Shown: positions 17,201 through 25,247 of the stretch, one piece after another
Numbering within the stretch: the first letter of the stretch is position 1
Layout: each line of letters starts with the position of its first letter
Assembly: GCF_004762045.1 (NCBI RefSeq)
Contig: NZ_SJOM01000007.1
Coordinates: 6,264,298-6,328,297, forward strand
Source: Mycobacterium sp. DL99
GTDB lineage: Bacteria > Actinomycetota > Actinomycetes > Mycobacteriales > Mycobacteriaceae
Direction of reading: 5' to 3'
Length of the DNA stretch: 64,000 bases
Program-made: the position numbers and the translations under genes
The notes under the pieces: generated by a model
What the model saw: only the letters and a program-made list of their open reading frames with translations
Database searches by the model: none
Told to the model about the DNA's origin: nothing

Positions 17201-18829
17201 GGGTCCGATCACGCCCTGCAGGCTGGTGACCACCTCTTCCCGGATGGCGTCCAGCGGCGGGTTGGTGACCTGGGCGAACAGCTGCTGGAAGTAGTCGAAC
17301 AGCATCCGCGGCCGCGCCGAGAGGATGGCGACCGGGGTGTCGGTGCCCATCGAGCCCAGGGCCTCGGCACCGGTGCGCGCCATGGGCGCCACCAGCAGGT
17401 TCAGCTCCTCGTAGGTGTAGCCGAAGATCTGCTGGCGCAGCACCACGCGGTGGTGCGGCATCCGGACGTAGTCACCCGGCGGCAGCTCGTCGAGCGGGAA
17501 CAGGCCCGCCTCGATCCATTCCTGGTAGGGCTGCTCACTGGCCAACTGAGCCTTGATCTCCTCGTCGGAGACGATGCGGCCCTGGGCGGTGTCCACCAGG
17601 AACATCCGGCCGGGCTGCAGGCGCAGCTTCTTGACGACCGTGGAGGGGTCGAGCGGCAAGACGCCGGCTTCGGACGCCATCACGACGAGGCCGTCCTCGG
17701 TCACCCAGATGCGGGAGGGGCGCAGGCCGTTGCGGTCCAGCACGGCGCCGATCACGGTGCCGTCGGTGAAGCAGACCGAGGCCGGTCCGTCCCAGGGCTC
17801 CATCAGCGAGTCGTGGAACTCATAAAACGCACGGCGGGCGGGATCCATCGACTCGTGGCGTTCCCACGCCTCGGGGATCATCATCAGCACGGCGTGGGGC
17901 AGGCTGCGGCCACCGAGGTGCAGCAGTTCGAGCACCTCGTCGAAGCGCGCGGTGTCCGACGCGCCGGGGGTACACACCGGGACGATCTTGTCGAGCCCGT
18001 CGGTGCCGAACACCTCGGTGCGGATCAGCGCCTCACGTGCGCGCATCCAGTTCTCGTTACCGGTGACGGTGTTGATCTCGCCGTTGTGGGCGATCCGCCG
18101 GAACGGGTGGGCCAGCGGCCAGGACGGGAACGTGTTGGTGGAGAAGCGGGAGTGCACGATGCCCAGCGCGCTGGTCATCCGCTCGTCCTGCAGGTCCAGA
18201 TAGAACGCCTTGAGCTGTGGGGTGGTCAGCATCCCTTTGTAGACGAAGGTCTGACCGGACAGGCTCGGGAAGTACACCGTCTCGCGACCGGGGCCGTCCT
18301 GGCCCGGCCCCTTGGTGCCCAGCTCGTGCTCGGCGCGCTTGCGCACGACGTACGCCTTGCGCTCCAGGTCCATACCGGAGGCGCCGCCGATGAACAGTTG
18401 CCGGAAGGTCGGCATGGCGTCGCGCGCCAGTGCGCCGAGCGAGGAGTCGTCGGTGGGCACCTCACGCCAGCCCAGCACCTGCAGGCCCTCGGCTTCGACG
18501 ATCTTCTCGACGGCTTCGGCTGCCGCGGATGCATCGCGCGATGACTGCGGCAGGAAGGCGATGCCGGTGGCGTAGCTGCCGGGTTCGGGGAGCTCGAAGT
18601 CGACCACCTCGCGCAGGAACGAATCCGGGACCTGCAGCAGGATGCCTGCGCCGTCGCCGGTGTTCGGTTCTGCACCCTGGGCACCGCGGTGCTCCAGATT
18701 CACCAGTGCTGTGATCGCCTTGTCCACGATGTCCCGGCTGCGGCGACCATGGATGTCTGCCACCATTGCCACACCACACGCATCGTGTTCATATGCGGGG
18801 TTGTACAGCCCGACCTTGTTGGGCGCCAT
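14240..18829 (-). CDS. gltB: Glutamate synthase large subunit
   Basis: From ATG 18829 (MAPNKVGLYNPAYEHDACGV) the protein has 1529 residues. Cys18 in DACGVAM should become the N-terminal nucleophile after propeptide removal. Domains in order are the class II glutamine amidotransferase (about 18-430, with HSRFSTNTFPSW and AHNGEINTVTGN), a central domain, the FMN-binding synthase domain (about 850-1230, with GEGGESVNRF and SGHDGGTGATP), and a C-terminal beta-helix. The [3Fe-4S] site is visible as CIMMRVCHLDTCPVG. An ATG 21 bp further upstream (18850) is possible but less typical. gltB leads the gltBD operon. Confidence 0.97.
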   Translation of the reverse strand: MAPNKVGLYNPAYEHDACGVAMVADIHGRRSRDIVDKAITALVNLEHRGAQGAEPNTGDGAGILLQVPDSFLREVVDFELPEPGSYATGIAFLPQSSRDASAAAEAVEKIVEAEGLQVLGWREVPTDDSSLGALARDAMPTFRQLFIGGASGMDLERKAYVVRKRAEHELGTKGPGQDGPGRETVYFPSLSGQTFVYKGMLTTPQLKAFYLDLQDERMTSALGIVHSRFSTNTFPSWPLAHPFRRIAHNGEINTVTGNENWMRAREALIRTEVFGTDGLDKIVPVCTPGASDTARFDEVLELLHLGGRSLPHAVLMMIPEAWERHESMDPARRAFYEFHDSLMEPWDGPASVCFTDGTVIGAVLDRNGLRPSRIWVTEDGLVVMASEAGVLPLDPSTVVKKLRLQPGRMFLVDTAQGRIVSDEEIKAQLASEQPYQEWIEAGLFPLDELPPGDYVRMPHHRVVLRQQIFGYTYEELNLLVAPMARTGAEALGSMGTDTPVAILSARPRMLFDYFQQLFAQVTNPPLDAIREEVVTSLQGVIGPEGDLLNPGPESCRQIVLSQPILRNADLSKLICVDPDHEVRGHKHGMRAAVIRCLYPVNRGGQGLKEALDNVRAKVSEAIREGARIIVLSDRESNETMAPIPSLLSVAAVHHHLVRERTRTKVGLVVEAGDAREVHHMAMLCGFGAAAVNPYMAFESIEDMVDRGVIAGISSDKAKANYVKAAGKGVLKVMSKMGISTLASYTGAQLFQAIGISQGVLDQYFTGLSCPVGGIDLEDIAADVAARHSLAFLDRPDERAHRELEVGGEYQWRREGEYHLFNPDTVFKLQHSTRTGQYSIFKEYTALVDDQSERMASLRGLLKFRTGDDAVRQPISIDEVESAAEIVKRFSTGAMSYGSISAEAHETLAIAMNRLGARSNSGEGGESVNRFEPDENGDWRRSAIKQVASGRFGVTSHYLTNCSDIQIKMAQGAKPGEGGQLPGHKVYPWVAEVRHSTPGVGLISPPPHHDIYSIEDLAQLIHDLKNANPAARVHVKLVSENGVGTVAAGVSKAHADVVLISGHDGGTGATPLTSQKHAGAPWELGLAETQQTLLLNGLRDRIVVQVDGQLKTGRDVVVAALLGAEEFGFATAPLVVAGCIMMRVCHLDTCPVGVATQNPVLRQRFNAKPEFVENFFMFIAEEVRELMAQLGFRTVNEMVGQAGALDTTKAAEHWKAHKLDLTPVLYEPESAFMNQDLYCSSRQDHGLDKALDQQLITQSREALDSASPVRFSTKITNVNRTVGTMLGHEVTKAYGGQGLPDGTIDITFDGSAGNSFGAFVPKGITLRVYGDANDYVGKGLSGGRIVVRPDDAAPADFAAEDNIIAGNVVLFGATSGEAFLRGQVGERFAVRNSGAHAVVEGVGDHGCEYMTGGKVVILGPTGRNFAAGMSGGVAYVYDPAGVLGENLNTEMVELEALEAADVEWLQGILTAHVDATDSAVGQRVLSDWDNELKHFVKVMPRDYKRVLAAIAEAEQAGVNVDEAIMAAANG

Positions 18830-19224
18830 TCCCACCTTGCCCTTCAACACGCTTCTACGAAGAAGCCGGCTCGGCGTGGGTGGCCTCCGTGCAGCACTGG
18901 ACGACGGCTATGTCCCACACGCCATAAGTGGAGAAAACGATAAGGCAACTACCGGGGCAGATGCCAACTTAGCTAAGCCTAACGATACTCCGCCGGCGGC
19001 TTTTGCCCCTGACGATAGATGCGTCGCAGAAATTGCGAATCGTCCTGCAGCCCTTGACATTTCATACATTCCCACCAGAGGGGCCCCCACCCCCCATTGG
19101 GGCCATCCACTACCTCAGTCGTCGATTTTGTTTGCTGCATATTCATATAGATGCCGTTATAGTGCTGTTATATATGCGATTGAAATTTGCGGGAAAGCTT
19201 AGTCAGATTCTTAGATTTGCATCG
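18830..19224 (-). promoter_or_regulatory. gltB upstream region: AT-rich promoter zone with a weak iron-box-like site
   Basis: These 395 bp hold no gene that I can support. The part from about 19130 to 19225 is distinctly AT-rich (TTATATATGCG and nearby) and probably carries the gltBD promoter. At 18969-18987 the sequence TTAGCTAAGCCTAACGATA matches 13-14 of 19 positions of the DtxR/IdeR box; it includes the perfect palindrome CTTAGCTAAG (18968-18977). A GGCCCC...GGGGCC pair sits near 19085-19105. Regulation by iron or nitrogen is a possibility, not a conclusion. Confidence 0.4.
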
Positions 19225-21282
19225 TCAACGTCCCGAGACCCGCGCAACGCTGCGCACGCCGGCCTCGGGCCGCAGGTCGAGGCGACGTAGCGACTGCGCA
19301 TTGAGTGCCACGACAACCGTCGACGCTGACATCAATATCGCCCCGACGGACATCGGCATTACAAAACCGAGCGGAGCGGCCACGCCGGCCGCCAGCGGGA
19401 CCGAGATCAGGTTGTAACCCGCTGCCCACCAAAGGTTTTGCTTCATCTTACGGTAGGACTGCCGGGACAGCTCGATCACCGAGAGCACCGATCGCGGATC
19501 CGAGCTCGCCAGAATGACACCCGCCGAGGCGATGGCGACATCGGTGCCCGCGCCGATGGCGATGCCGACGTCCGCTGCGGCCAGCGCGGGTGCATCGTTG
19601 ACGCCATCGCCGACCATGGCCACCTTCAAGCCTTCGTGCTGGAGTTCGGCAACCTTGGCGGCCTTGTCTTCAGGCCGTACACCTGCGAATACGCGGTCGA
19701 TACCCAGCTCAGAGGCCACCGCGGAGGCCACTGGAGCGGCGTCACCAGTGATCATCACCACTTCGATGCCCAGATCGTGCAGGGCGTCGACGGCCTGCCG
19801 GGATTCCGGCCGGATCTCGTCGGCCAGCGCCAGGGCACCGACCGGCTCCCCGTCGACCAGTACGTGCAGCACGGTGGCGCCGGCCCAGTGTGCGGTGCCC
19901 GCAAGGGCGGCTTGCCCGGCCTGTTCGAGCAGTGCCGGCCCGCCGACCCGCACCCGCTGTCCACCGACTAGTGCGCTGACCCCGACCGCCGGCGAGGAGC
20001 TGAAGTCGGTTGCCGGAGGGACGTCGAGGCCGCGGTCCTGCGCCGCAGCGACGATGGCGCGGGCCAGCGGGTGTTCGGAATCCGCCTCGGCGGCCGCGGC
20101 CAACGCCAGCACGTCGTTCTCCGGGCGGTCCGTGACCGCCACCGCGGTGACGGCCGGCTCACCCTTGGTGAGGGTCCCGGTCTTGTCGAACAACACCGCG
20201 CCGACAGTGCGCATGGTTTCCAGCGCCAGACGATCCTTGATCAGCACCCCGCCCCTGGCGGCCCGCTCGGTCGCGATGGACACCACCAGCGGGATGGCCA
20301 GCCCCAGAGCATGCGGGCACGCGATGACCAGCACCGTGATCGTGCGGACCACCGCCTGGTCGGGTTCGCCCAGCAAGGTCCACGCCAGCGCGGTCAGCAA
20401 CGCTGATCCCAGCGCGAACCAGAACAGCCAGCCCGCGGCCCGGTCGGCCAGGCGCTGCGCCCGCGACGAGGAGTTGATCGCCTCGCCGACCAGCCGTTGG
20501 ATGCCGGCCAGCGCGGTGTCGTCGCCGACGGCCGTCACCCGGATCCGGAGTCCGGAGTCGGTGGCGACGGTGCCCGCGACGACGTCGTCACCCATGCCTC
20601 GGCGCACGGTCCGCGACTCTCCGGTGACCATCGACTCGTCCATATCGGCGGCACCGTCGACGATGCGGCCGTCGACGGGCACACTGCCGCCCGGCCGGAC
20701 GATCACCAGGTCGCCGACCTGTAGATCCGCCGGGGCCACGGTCACCACCTGCTCGGCATCGCCATCGTTCTCGACGCGCTCGGCCTCGTCGGGCAGCAGC
20801 GCGGCCAGCGAGTCGAGTGCGGAGGTGGTCTGGGCCAGCGACCGCATCTCGATCCAGTGGCCCAGCAGCATGATCACGATCAGCAGCGCGAGCTCCCACC
20901 AGAAGTCCAGTTGGTGGTGCAGCACGCCGAGGCTCGCACCCCACGACGCGACGAAGGCGACCGTGATCGCCAATCCGATCAACAGCATCATTCCCGGTGC
21001 GCGCGAACGTATTTCACTGACGGCGCCGGTCAGGAACGGTCGGCCGCCCCACACGTACATGACCGTGCCGAGCAGCGGGGAGATCCAACGCGCTCCGGGG
21101 AAGTCCGGGAGGTCGTAGCCGAGGAGCATCGCGAACATCGGCGAAAGCGCCACCGTCGGTACGGCGAGGGCCGTCATGACCCAGAACAGGCTCCGGAACT
21201 GGGCGACATGGTCGCCGTGGCCCGCATGCCCCGTGTGACCGGTGTGTTCGTGCTCGTGCATCGCGTGTTCGGTCGTGGTCAT
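19225..21282 (-). CDS. Copper-type P1B ATPase with CPH motif (CopB-like)
   Basis: The 685-residue pump opens with a His-rich cytosolic tail (MHEHEHTGHTGHAGHGDH) instead of a CxxC metal-binding domain. Other features are the actuator motif MVTGES, the ion-translocating CPH in VIACPHALGLAIPL, the phosphorylation site FDKTGTLTKG, the HP motif SEHPLARA and the hinge MVGDGVNDAPALAAADVGIA. A CPH motif with a His-rich N-terminus is the mark of the CopB (P1B-3) group. That group is linked to copper/silver export, in contrast to the CPC of CopA. A CsoR/RicR-type palindrome lies 12 bp before the start. Confidence 0.92.
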   Translation of the reverse strand: MTTTEHAMHEHEHTGHTGHAGHGDHVAQFRSLFWVMTALAVPTVALSPMFAMLLGYDLPDFPGARWISPLLGTVMYVWGGRPFLTGAVSEIRSRAPGMMLLIGLAITVAFVASWGASLGVLHHQLDFWWELALLIVIMLLGHWIEMRSLAQTTSALDSLAALLPDEAERVENDGDAEQVVTVAPADLQVGDLVIVRPGGSVPVDGRIVDGAADMDESMVTGESRTVRRGMGDDVVAGTVATDSGLRIRVTAVGDDTALAGIQRLVGEAINSSSRAQRLADRAAGWLFWFALGSALLTALAWTLLGEPDQAVVRTITVLVIACPHALGLAIPLVVSIATERAARGGVLIKDRLALETMRTVGAVLFDKTGTLTKGEPAVTAVAVTDRPENDVLALAAAAEADSEHPLARAIVAAAQDRGLDVPPATDFSSSPAVGVSALVGGQRVRVGGPALLEQAGQAALAGTAHWAGATVLHVLVDGEPVGALALADEIRPESRQAVDALHDLGIEVVMITGDAAPVASAVASELGIDRVFAGVRPEDKAAKVAELQHEGLKVAMVGDGVNDAPALAAADVGIAIGAGTDVAIASAGVILASSDPRSVLSVIELSRQSYRKMKQNLWWAAGYNLISVPLAAGVAAPLGFVMPMSVGAILMSASTVVVALNAQSLRRLDLRPEAGVRSVARVSGR

Positions 21283-21293
21283 GTCGCCACTGT

Positions 21294-21310
21294 ATACCCC
21301 TAGGGGGTAT
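21294..21310. promoter_or_regulatory. CsoR/RicR-like copper operator
   Basis: ATACCCC (21294-21300), three bases, GGGGTAT (21304-21310) form a perfect inverted repeat of the C-tract/G-tract type bound by CsoR-family copper sensors. It lies 12 bp upstream of the copper ATPase start and 35 bp from the divergent hotdog gene, so it may affect both. Confidence 0.72.
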
Positions 21311-21344
21311 CTGGCTACCGTGATGGGCGTAACTGTTGACGGCG

Positions 21345-22145
21345 ATGCACTATCCGCTGAACACCCCGCTGGGCCGCATGGGCGTACAAACCCTTGAGGA
21401 GAGCCCGAACCGCTGCGTGGCCTCCATACCCGTGGGCGGTCTACTCAATCCGCTGACGCACGTGCCGACGCTGGCCCCACTGGCGATGCTCGTCGACCAC
21501 ATCGGCGGCCTGGCCAACCACCTCCGCCGCAATGACGACGAGTGGACGGTGTCCAGCGAGCTGGCCATCGAGCTCATCCCGCACGCGCTTGAGCTCGTCA
21601 CGGCGGCGCCCGAGGAGCCGGTGGTGGCGACTGCGCGGCCGTTCGGCCCGAAGGGCACGGGTTCGTTGAGCCTCTCCGAGTTGACGCATGGCGGCCAGTT
21701 GATCGGGACGGCAACGGTGCGGTCCTTCCACATCCACGCCCCGGGGCACGTCGTCGCGTGGCCCTCCGAGTCGACGGAGGGAACGCCGCCCGCCGCACTG
21801 GAAGACCGCATGTCGGTCGAGGTCGCCGAGACCGGCGGCCGGACCGCGGTGTTACGGCAGCTGCCGGATCCCGTTGTCAACAACAGCATCGGCATCGTGC
21901 ACGGCGGGGTGTCCGCGGCGGCACTCGAACTCGTGGGCTCCGCCGCTCTCAGCGACGGGACCGGTGCGCCCTGGCATACCGCGTCATTGCGGGTCAACTA
22001 TCTGCGCCAGTTCCGCGGCGGCAACGAATCCCGTTATGAAGCACGGGCATTGCGTACCGGTCGAAGTTCCGGGGTAGCCGACGCTCAGGCCATCAGTGAC
22101 GACGGCACGGTCGCCCTGGTGGCCCGGCTGACCGCGTACCGCTGA
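21345..22145 (+). CDS. Hotdog-fold thioesterase-like protein (double domain)
   Basis: I chose ATG 21345 (MHYPLNTPLGRMGVQ, 266 residues); a TTG 9 bp earlier is also open. Two hotdog-like halves can be seen: residues about 20-130, and about 145-266, where NNSIGIVHGGVSAAALELVGSAAL carries the HGG motif of PaaI-type acyl-CoA thioesterases. The first half lacks a clear HGG, as is common in fused double-hotdog proteins. The substrate is unknown. It is divergent from the copper ATPase and shares the short region with the copper operator, although nothing in the protein suggests a metal role. Confidence 0.75.
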   Translation: MHYPLNTPLGRMGVQTLEESPNRCVASIPVGGLLNPLTHVPTLAPLAMLVDHIGGLANHLRRNDDEWTVSSELAIELIPHALELVTAAPEEPVVATARPFGPKGTGSLSLSELTHGGQLIGTATVRSFHIHAPGHVVAWPSESTEGTPPAALEDRMSVEVAETGGRTAVLRQLPDPVVNNSIGIVHGGVSAAALELVGSAALSDGTGAPWHTASLRVNYLRQFRGGNESRYEARALRTGRSSGVADAQAISDDGTVALVARLTAYR

Positions 22146-22223
22146 TTTCGGCGCGGCAACGTAAATTTCACTCTGTAATCAATTTCACAACAACGATGCT
22201 GCCATTGCGCACTGGCGTGAAAC

Positions 22224-22250
22224 CCTCCGGATGAACCACATCTACGGAGG
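22224..22250 (+). promoter_or_regulatory. RNA hairpin covering the aqpZ ribosome binding site
   Basis: CCTCCGGATG (22224-22233) can pair with CATC (22239-22242) and CGGAGG (22245-22250), with a two-base bulge TA and a five-base loop. This is a 10-bp GC-rich stem. CGGAGG is the Shine-Dalgarno sequence of aqpZ, whose ATG follows at 22259. When folded, the hairpin would hide the ribosome binding site. Confidence 0.6.
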
Positions 22251-22258
22251 AGTTCGCC

Positions 22259-23032
22259 ATGAGTACGCCGACAATGTCACATCGATTGGCAGCCGAATTC
22301 ATCGGGACGTTCTGGCTGGTCCTGGGCGGTTGCGGTAGCGCGGTGTTCGCCGCGAAGTTTCTCTCCGACGGCTTCTCCGTGGGGATCGGTTTCCTCGGGG
22401 TCGCCCTCGCGTTCGGCCTGACCGTGCTGACCGGCGTGTACGCCTTCGGCACCATCTCGGGCGGGCACTTCAATCCGGCGGTCACGCTGGGCGCCGCGCT
22501 GGCCCGCCGGGTCGAGTGGGCAGCCGTTGTGCCGTACTGGATTTCACAGGTCGTCGGCGGTTTGGTGGCCGGCCTGGTGATCTATGTGATCGCCAGCGGC
22601 AAGGACGGTTGGTCCGCCACCGGGAACATGGCCGCCAACGGTTACGGCGAGCACTCCCCCGGCGGATACTCACTGGCCGCGGTCCTTCTCGCCGAGGTGA
22701 TCCTCACCGCGGTGTTCCTGCTGGTCATCTTGGGTTCTACTGATGACCGCGCGCCGAAGGGCTTTGCCGGCCTGTCGATCGGGCTCACTCTGACGCTGAT
22801 CCACCTGATCTCGATCCCGATCTCCAACACCTCGGTCAACCCGGCCCGTTCCACAGCGGTCGCATTCTTCAACGGCAATGGCGCGCCGGCGCAGCTGTGG
22901 GCGTTCTGGCTGGCCCCGCTGGTCGGTGCGGCCATCGCCGGTGTGGCCTACCCGCTGTTGTTCGGTGCGCCCGAGAAACTGGCCGAGCGACCGGTACGCG
23001 ACGACGCCTTGGACCAGCCGCGCGATCGCTAA
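22259..23032 (+). CDS. aqpZ: Aquaporin Z-type water channel
   Basis: The 257-residue protein has six membrane helices and both NPA boxes, GGHFNPAVTLG (about residues 72-82) and TSVNPARSTA (about 196-205). It also has the conserved first helix AEFIGTFWLVLGGCGSAVFA. The pore motifs fit an orthodox water channel rather than a glycerol facilitator (no GlpF-type insertions, and R after the second NPA). Its Shine-Dalgarno site lies in a predicted hairpin, so translation may be conditional. The gene converges on a metallo-hydrolase gene with one base between stops. Confidence 0.95.
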   Translation: MSTPTMSHRLAAEFIGTFWLVLGGCGSAVFAAKFLSDGFSVGIGFLGVALAFGLTVLTGVYAFGTISGGHFNPAVTLGAALARRVEWAAVVPYWISQVVGGLVAGLVIYVIASGKDGWSATGNMAANGYGEHSPGGYSLAAVLLAEVILTAVFLLVILGSTDDRAPKGFAGLSIGLTLTLIHLISIPISNTSVNPARSTAVAFFNGNGAPAQLWAFWLAPLVGAAIAGVAYPLLFGAPEKLAERPVRDDALDQPRDR

Positions 23033-23033
23033 A

Positions 23034-23858
23034 TCAGGTCAAGTGGTCGAATTCACCACTGACCCAACGAATATGGGTCTCGGCTGACCGGTGCACTACA
23101 TCCTTGGCGGCGCTGTTTATCTCATCGCCGCCAAGGGTGTAGAGCCGGTCATAGTCGTATTCGTCGAGCCGGTCCACGATCCGCCGCACCACCGCGGCCG
23201 ACAGCGGGACGTGCTTGGGGAAGTTCCGTTGGAACGACACCCAGTTCCGCGCCAGTCCACCGGAGATGGTGTCCCCGACCAGCAGGGTGCCGTCGGCGGC
23301 CAGCGCCACCGAACTCCCCCGCATGTGGCCGCCGACGTGTATCAGCCGCAGTCCGGGTAGTGGTTCGCACTGTTCGTTCCACAGTTGAATCAGCGGATCC
23401 TGGGCCGGAAGCCACTCTGCGTCAAGGGCATTCACGTACACCGGCACTCCCCCGAATGCGCTGCTCCAACTGAGTTGCGCGCCGAACATGTGGGGATGAC
23501 TGGCAGCGACGGCGTCAACACCGCCGAGGCCGTGAACGAGGCCGATGATCTCGTCATCCAGATAGCTCGGCGAATCCCACAGGAGGTTTCCGTGGGCGGT
23601 CTGCACCAGGAATGACCGGTGTCCGATGGCGAACTTGGGCGCTCTGCGCAGGCTGTGCACTCCGCGGCCGTGGTCGACGTGTTCGGTGTGATGCGGCTGG
23701 GCCGCGAGTTCATCCAGCGTGGTCCAGGTGCCGTGCGGCGGCAGGTCGCCGCGTTCTTCGATCGAAACCGTCTCGGAGGTCAGTATGCAGCTGCTCGCGG
23801 GTTCGGTGTCGGAATCCTGATGTTCTACACCGCATCCCGTGCAAATCCAGGTAGGCAT
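23034..23858 (-). CDS. Metallo-beta-lactamase-fold hydrolase with N-terminal zinc-ribbon-like segment
   Basis: From ATG 23858 (MPTWICTGCGVEHQDSD) the protein has 274 residues. A CxxC pair (CTGC) opens a short ribbon-like N-terminus. A beta-lactamase-type fold follows, with SHPHMFGAQLSWSSAF, where the second usual His of HxHxDH is changed, then HVGGHMRGSSVAL, GDTISGG and a late TLGGDEI. The departures from the canonical HxHxDH suggest an altered metal site. The substrate is unknown. It is likely transcribed after the AlkA-like gene, 38 bp upstream on the same strand. Confidence 0.72.
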   Translation of the reverse strand: MPTWICTGCGVEHQDSDTEPASSCILTSETVSIEERGDLPPHGTWTTLDELAAQPHHTEHVDHGRGVHSLRRAPKFAIGHRSFLVQTAHGNLLWDSPSYLDDEIIGLVHGLGGVDAVAASHPHMFGAQLSWSSAFGGVPVYVNALDAEWLPAQDPLIQLWNEQCEPLPGLRLIHVGGHMRGSSVALAADGTLLVGDTISGGLARNWVSFQRNFPKHVPLSAAVVRRIVDRLDEYDYDRLYTLGGDEINSAAKDVVHRSAETHIRWVSGEFDHLT

Positions 23859-23896
23859 GACCCCAGACTGGCACCTCAACCATGGTTCAGGTCAAG

Positions 23897-24796
23897 CTAC
23901 AGTGTGCGCAGGTTCGGAATCGCCTGACGCGCCCCGAAACGCGGATTGTGCGCCAGTCCACTGGCTTCCAGCAGTCGAATGGCCCGCTGCCGGTGCGGGC
24001 GCAGTGGTTCGAGCAGTTCCACCATGGCTTCGTCATCGATCGGGTGGCCGAGGAGAGTGCGCCCCACCATCGTCGCCAGGTGATAGTCCCCCACCGACAG
24101 TGCATCGGCGTCGCCGAATGCACGCTGGACGGTTTCGGCCGTCGTCCATTCGCCGACGCCGGGCAGTGACCGCAGCGCCGTGACAGCCCGTTCGGCGGTG
24201 AGCCGCTCGAGGGCGTCGGCGCGCTGCGCGCACCCGACGATCGTGCGGGCCCGGCCCGGATCCACGTTGGCCCGGTGAAATTCCCACGACGGGATGCGCC
24301 GCCATGCCTCCGGGGTGGGCGGCACCCGCATCCCGACCGGCGCCGGTCCCGGGGCCGGGGCGCCGTACTTTGTCACCAACCACCGCCAGGCCCGCCAGGC
24401 GTCCATGCCCGAGACACGCTGCTCGATGATCGCGGGCACCAGGGCTTCAAGTACCCGGCCGCTGCGGCCGAGACGCAGATGCGGCACCCGCCGGTGGGCC
24501 TCGGCGATCGTCGGCTCGACCGGGGCAAAACCGGTGGCGTCATCGTCTGCACCCACCAGCGCCGCGAATCCGTCCAGAAACTCTGCGCTGCCGGCACCCC
24601 ACGCCTCGCCGTCGACGGTATCGGGGGCCGATTTGGTGATCCGCACCGTGACCGGACCGGTATTCATCGCACTGGTGTGCCAGATCGCACCGTCGGCACC
24701 GACCCGGTTGCACGGGTCACCGCCGCCGCGCCGCCACGGGGCCAGCGTCAGGCCCGGGCTGGCCGGACCCTCGAATACGACGCTGGTTGAGGGCAC
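23897..24796 (-). CDS. AlkA-like DNA-3-methyladenine glycosylase (HhH-GPD)
   Basis: The 299-residue protein has an N-terminal domain with TRISKSAP-like strands and a C-terminal HhH-GPD domain. The helix-hairpin-helix is LRSLPGVGEWTTAETVQ and the catalytic aspartate is the D in LSVGDYHLATMVG, which fits the family spacing. It should remove alkylated bases from DNA. It sits between a DUF427 gene 9 bp upstream and the metallo-hydrolase downstream on the same strand, so the three may form one transcript. Confidence 0.85.
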   Translation of the reverse strand: MPSTSVVFEGPASPGLTLAPWRRGGGDPCNRVGADGAIWHTSAMNTGPVTVRITKSAPDTVDGEAWGAGSAEFLDGFAALVGADDDATGFAPVEPTIAEAHRRVPHLRLGRSGRVLEALVPAIIEQRVSGMDAWRAWRWLVTKYGAPAPGPAPVGMRVPPTPEAWRRIPSWEFHRANVDPGRARTIVGCAQRADALERLTAERAVTALRSLPGVGEWTTAETVQRAFGDADALSVGDYHLATMVGRTLLGHPIDDEAMVELLEPLRPHRQRAIRLLEASGLAHNPRFGARQAIPNLRTL

Positions 24797-24805
24797 CGCA
24801 CCAGA

Positions 24806-25165
24806 TTAGGCCAGGGCGATGTCCGCTTTGTCCGGGTAGAACGCCAGGTGGCCGGCGATTTCGGCGACGGCCGGATACGGCTGCTCATATGTCCAGACCG
24901 CGTCCTCAACCCCGCCGACGTGGTAATAGTTCGCCTCGCCCTTGAATGGACAGTAGGTGGTGGTGGCACTGCGGGTCAGTGTCTCAGACACCGCGTCGGC
25001 GCGGGGGATGTAATACACCGCCGGGTAGGTCGACTCCTGCAGGGTCAGGGCGTCATCGGTCTGCGCGACGATCGCGCCGCCGATGGTGACGGTGACCCGA
25101 CGTCCGGTCGGGGTGATGGTGATGGGGTGGGCTGCGCTGGGCTGCAGCACCTGACGCTCGGTCAT
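24806..25165 (-). CDS. DUF427 (NTP_transf_9) domain protein, single domain
   Basis: I chose ATG 25165 (MTERQVLQPSAAHPITITP), giving 119 residues, the usual DUF427 size. The frame stays open further upstream, but that stretch overlaps the promoter area of the divergent aldo/keto reductase and is Pro/Arg-rich. Typical DUF427 features are VVYYIPRAD-like (here AVYYIPRADA), TTTYCPFKGEANYY, AVWTYEQPYPAV and GHLAFYPDKADI. The function of the family is not settled. A two-domain relative lies at 42354-43148 in this window. Confidence 0.85.
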   Translation of the reverse strand: MTERQVLQPSAAHPITITPTGRRVTVTIGGAIVAQTDDALTLQESTYPAVYYIPRADAVSETLTRSATTTYCPFKGEANYYHVGGVEDAVWTYEQPYPAVAEIAGHLAFYPDKADIALA

Positions 25166-25247
25166 ATGCGTGACAACGTCGAGGTGCCGCCACCGATTCC
25201 CACCAGGCTTCCTGGCGAGCCCAGCAGGAGCCGGGTTCACTGGGGTG

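Noticed and set aside
15098..18544. A 1148-codon open frame on the plus strand, opposite gltB
   Set aside because: Its low-complexity His/Gly/Val/Asp/Leu composition is what antisense of a GC-rich coding strand gives, and gltB itself is unmistakable. The same holds for long plus-strand frames opposite ethA (1526-2407) and opposite the 27663 gene (27460-28263).
19080..19106. Terminator between the copper ATPase and gltB from GGCCCC/GGGGCC pairing
   Set aside because: The stem is short, the loop is C-rich and there is no T-run on the minus strand at the right place.
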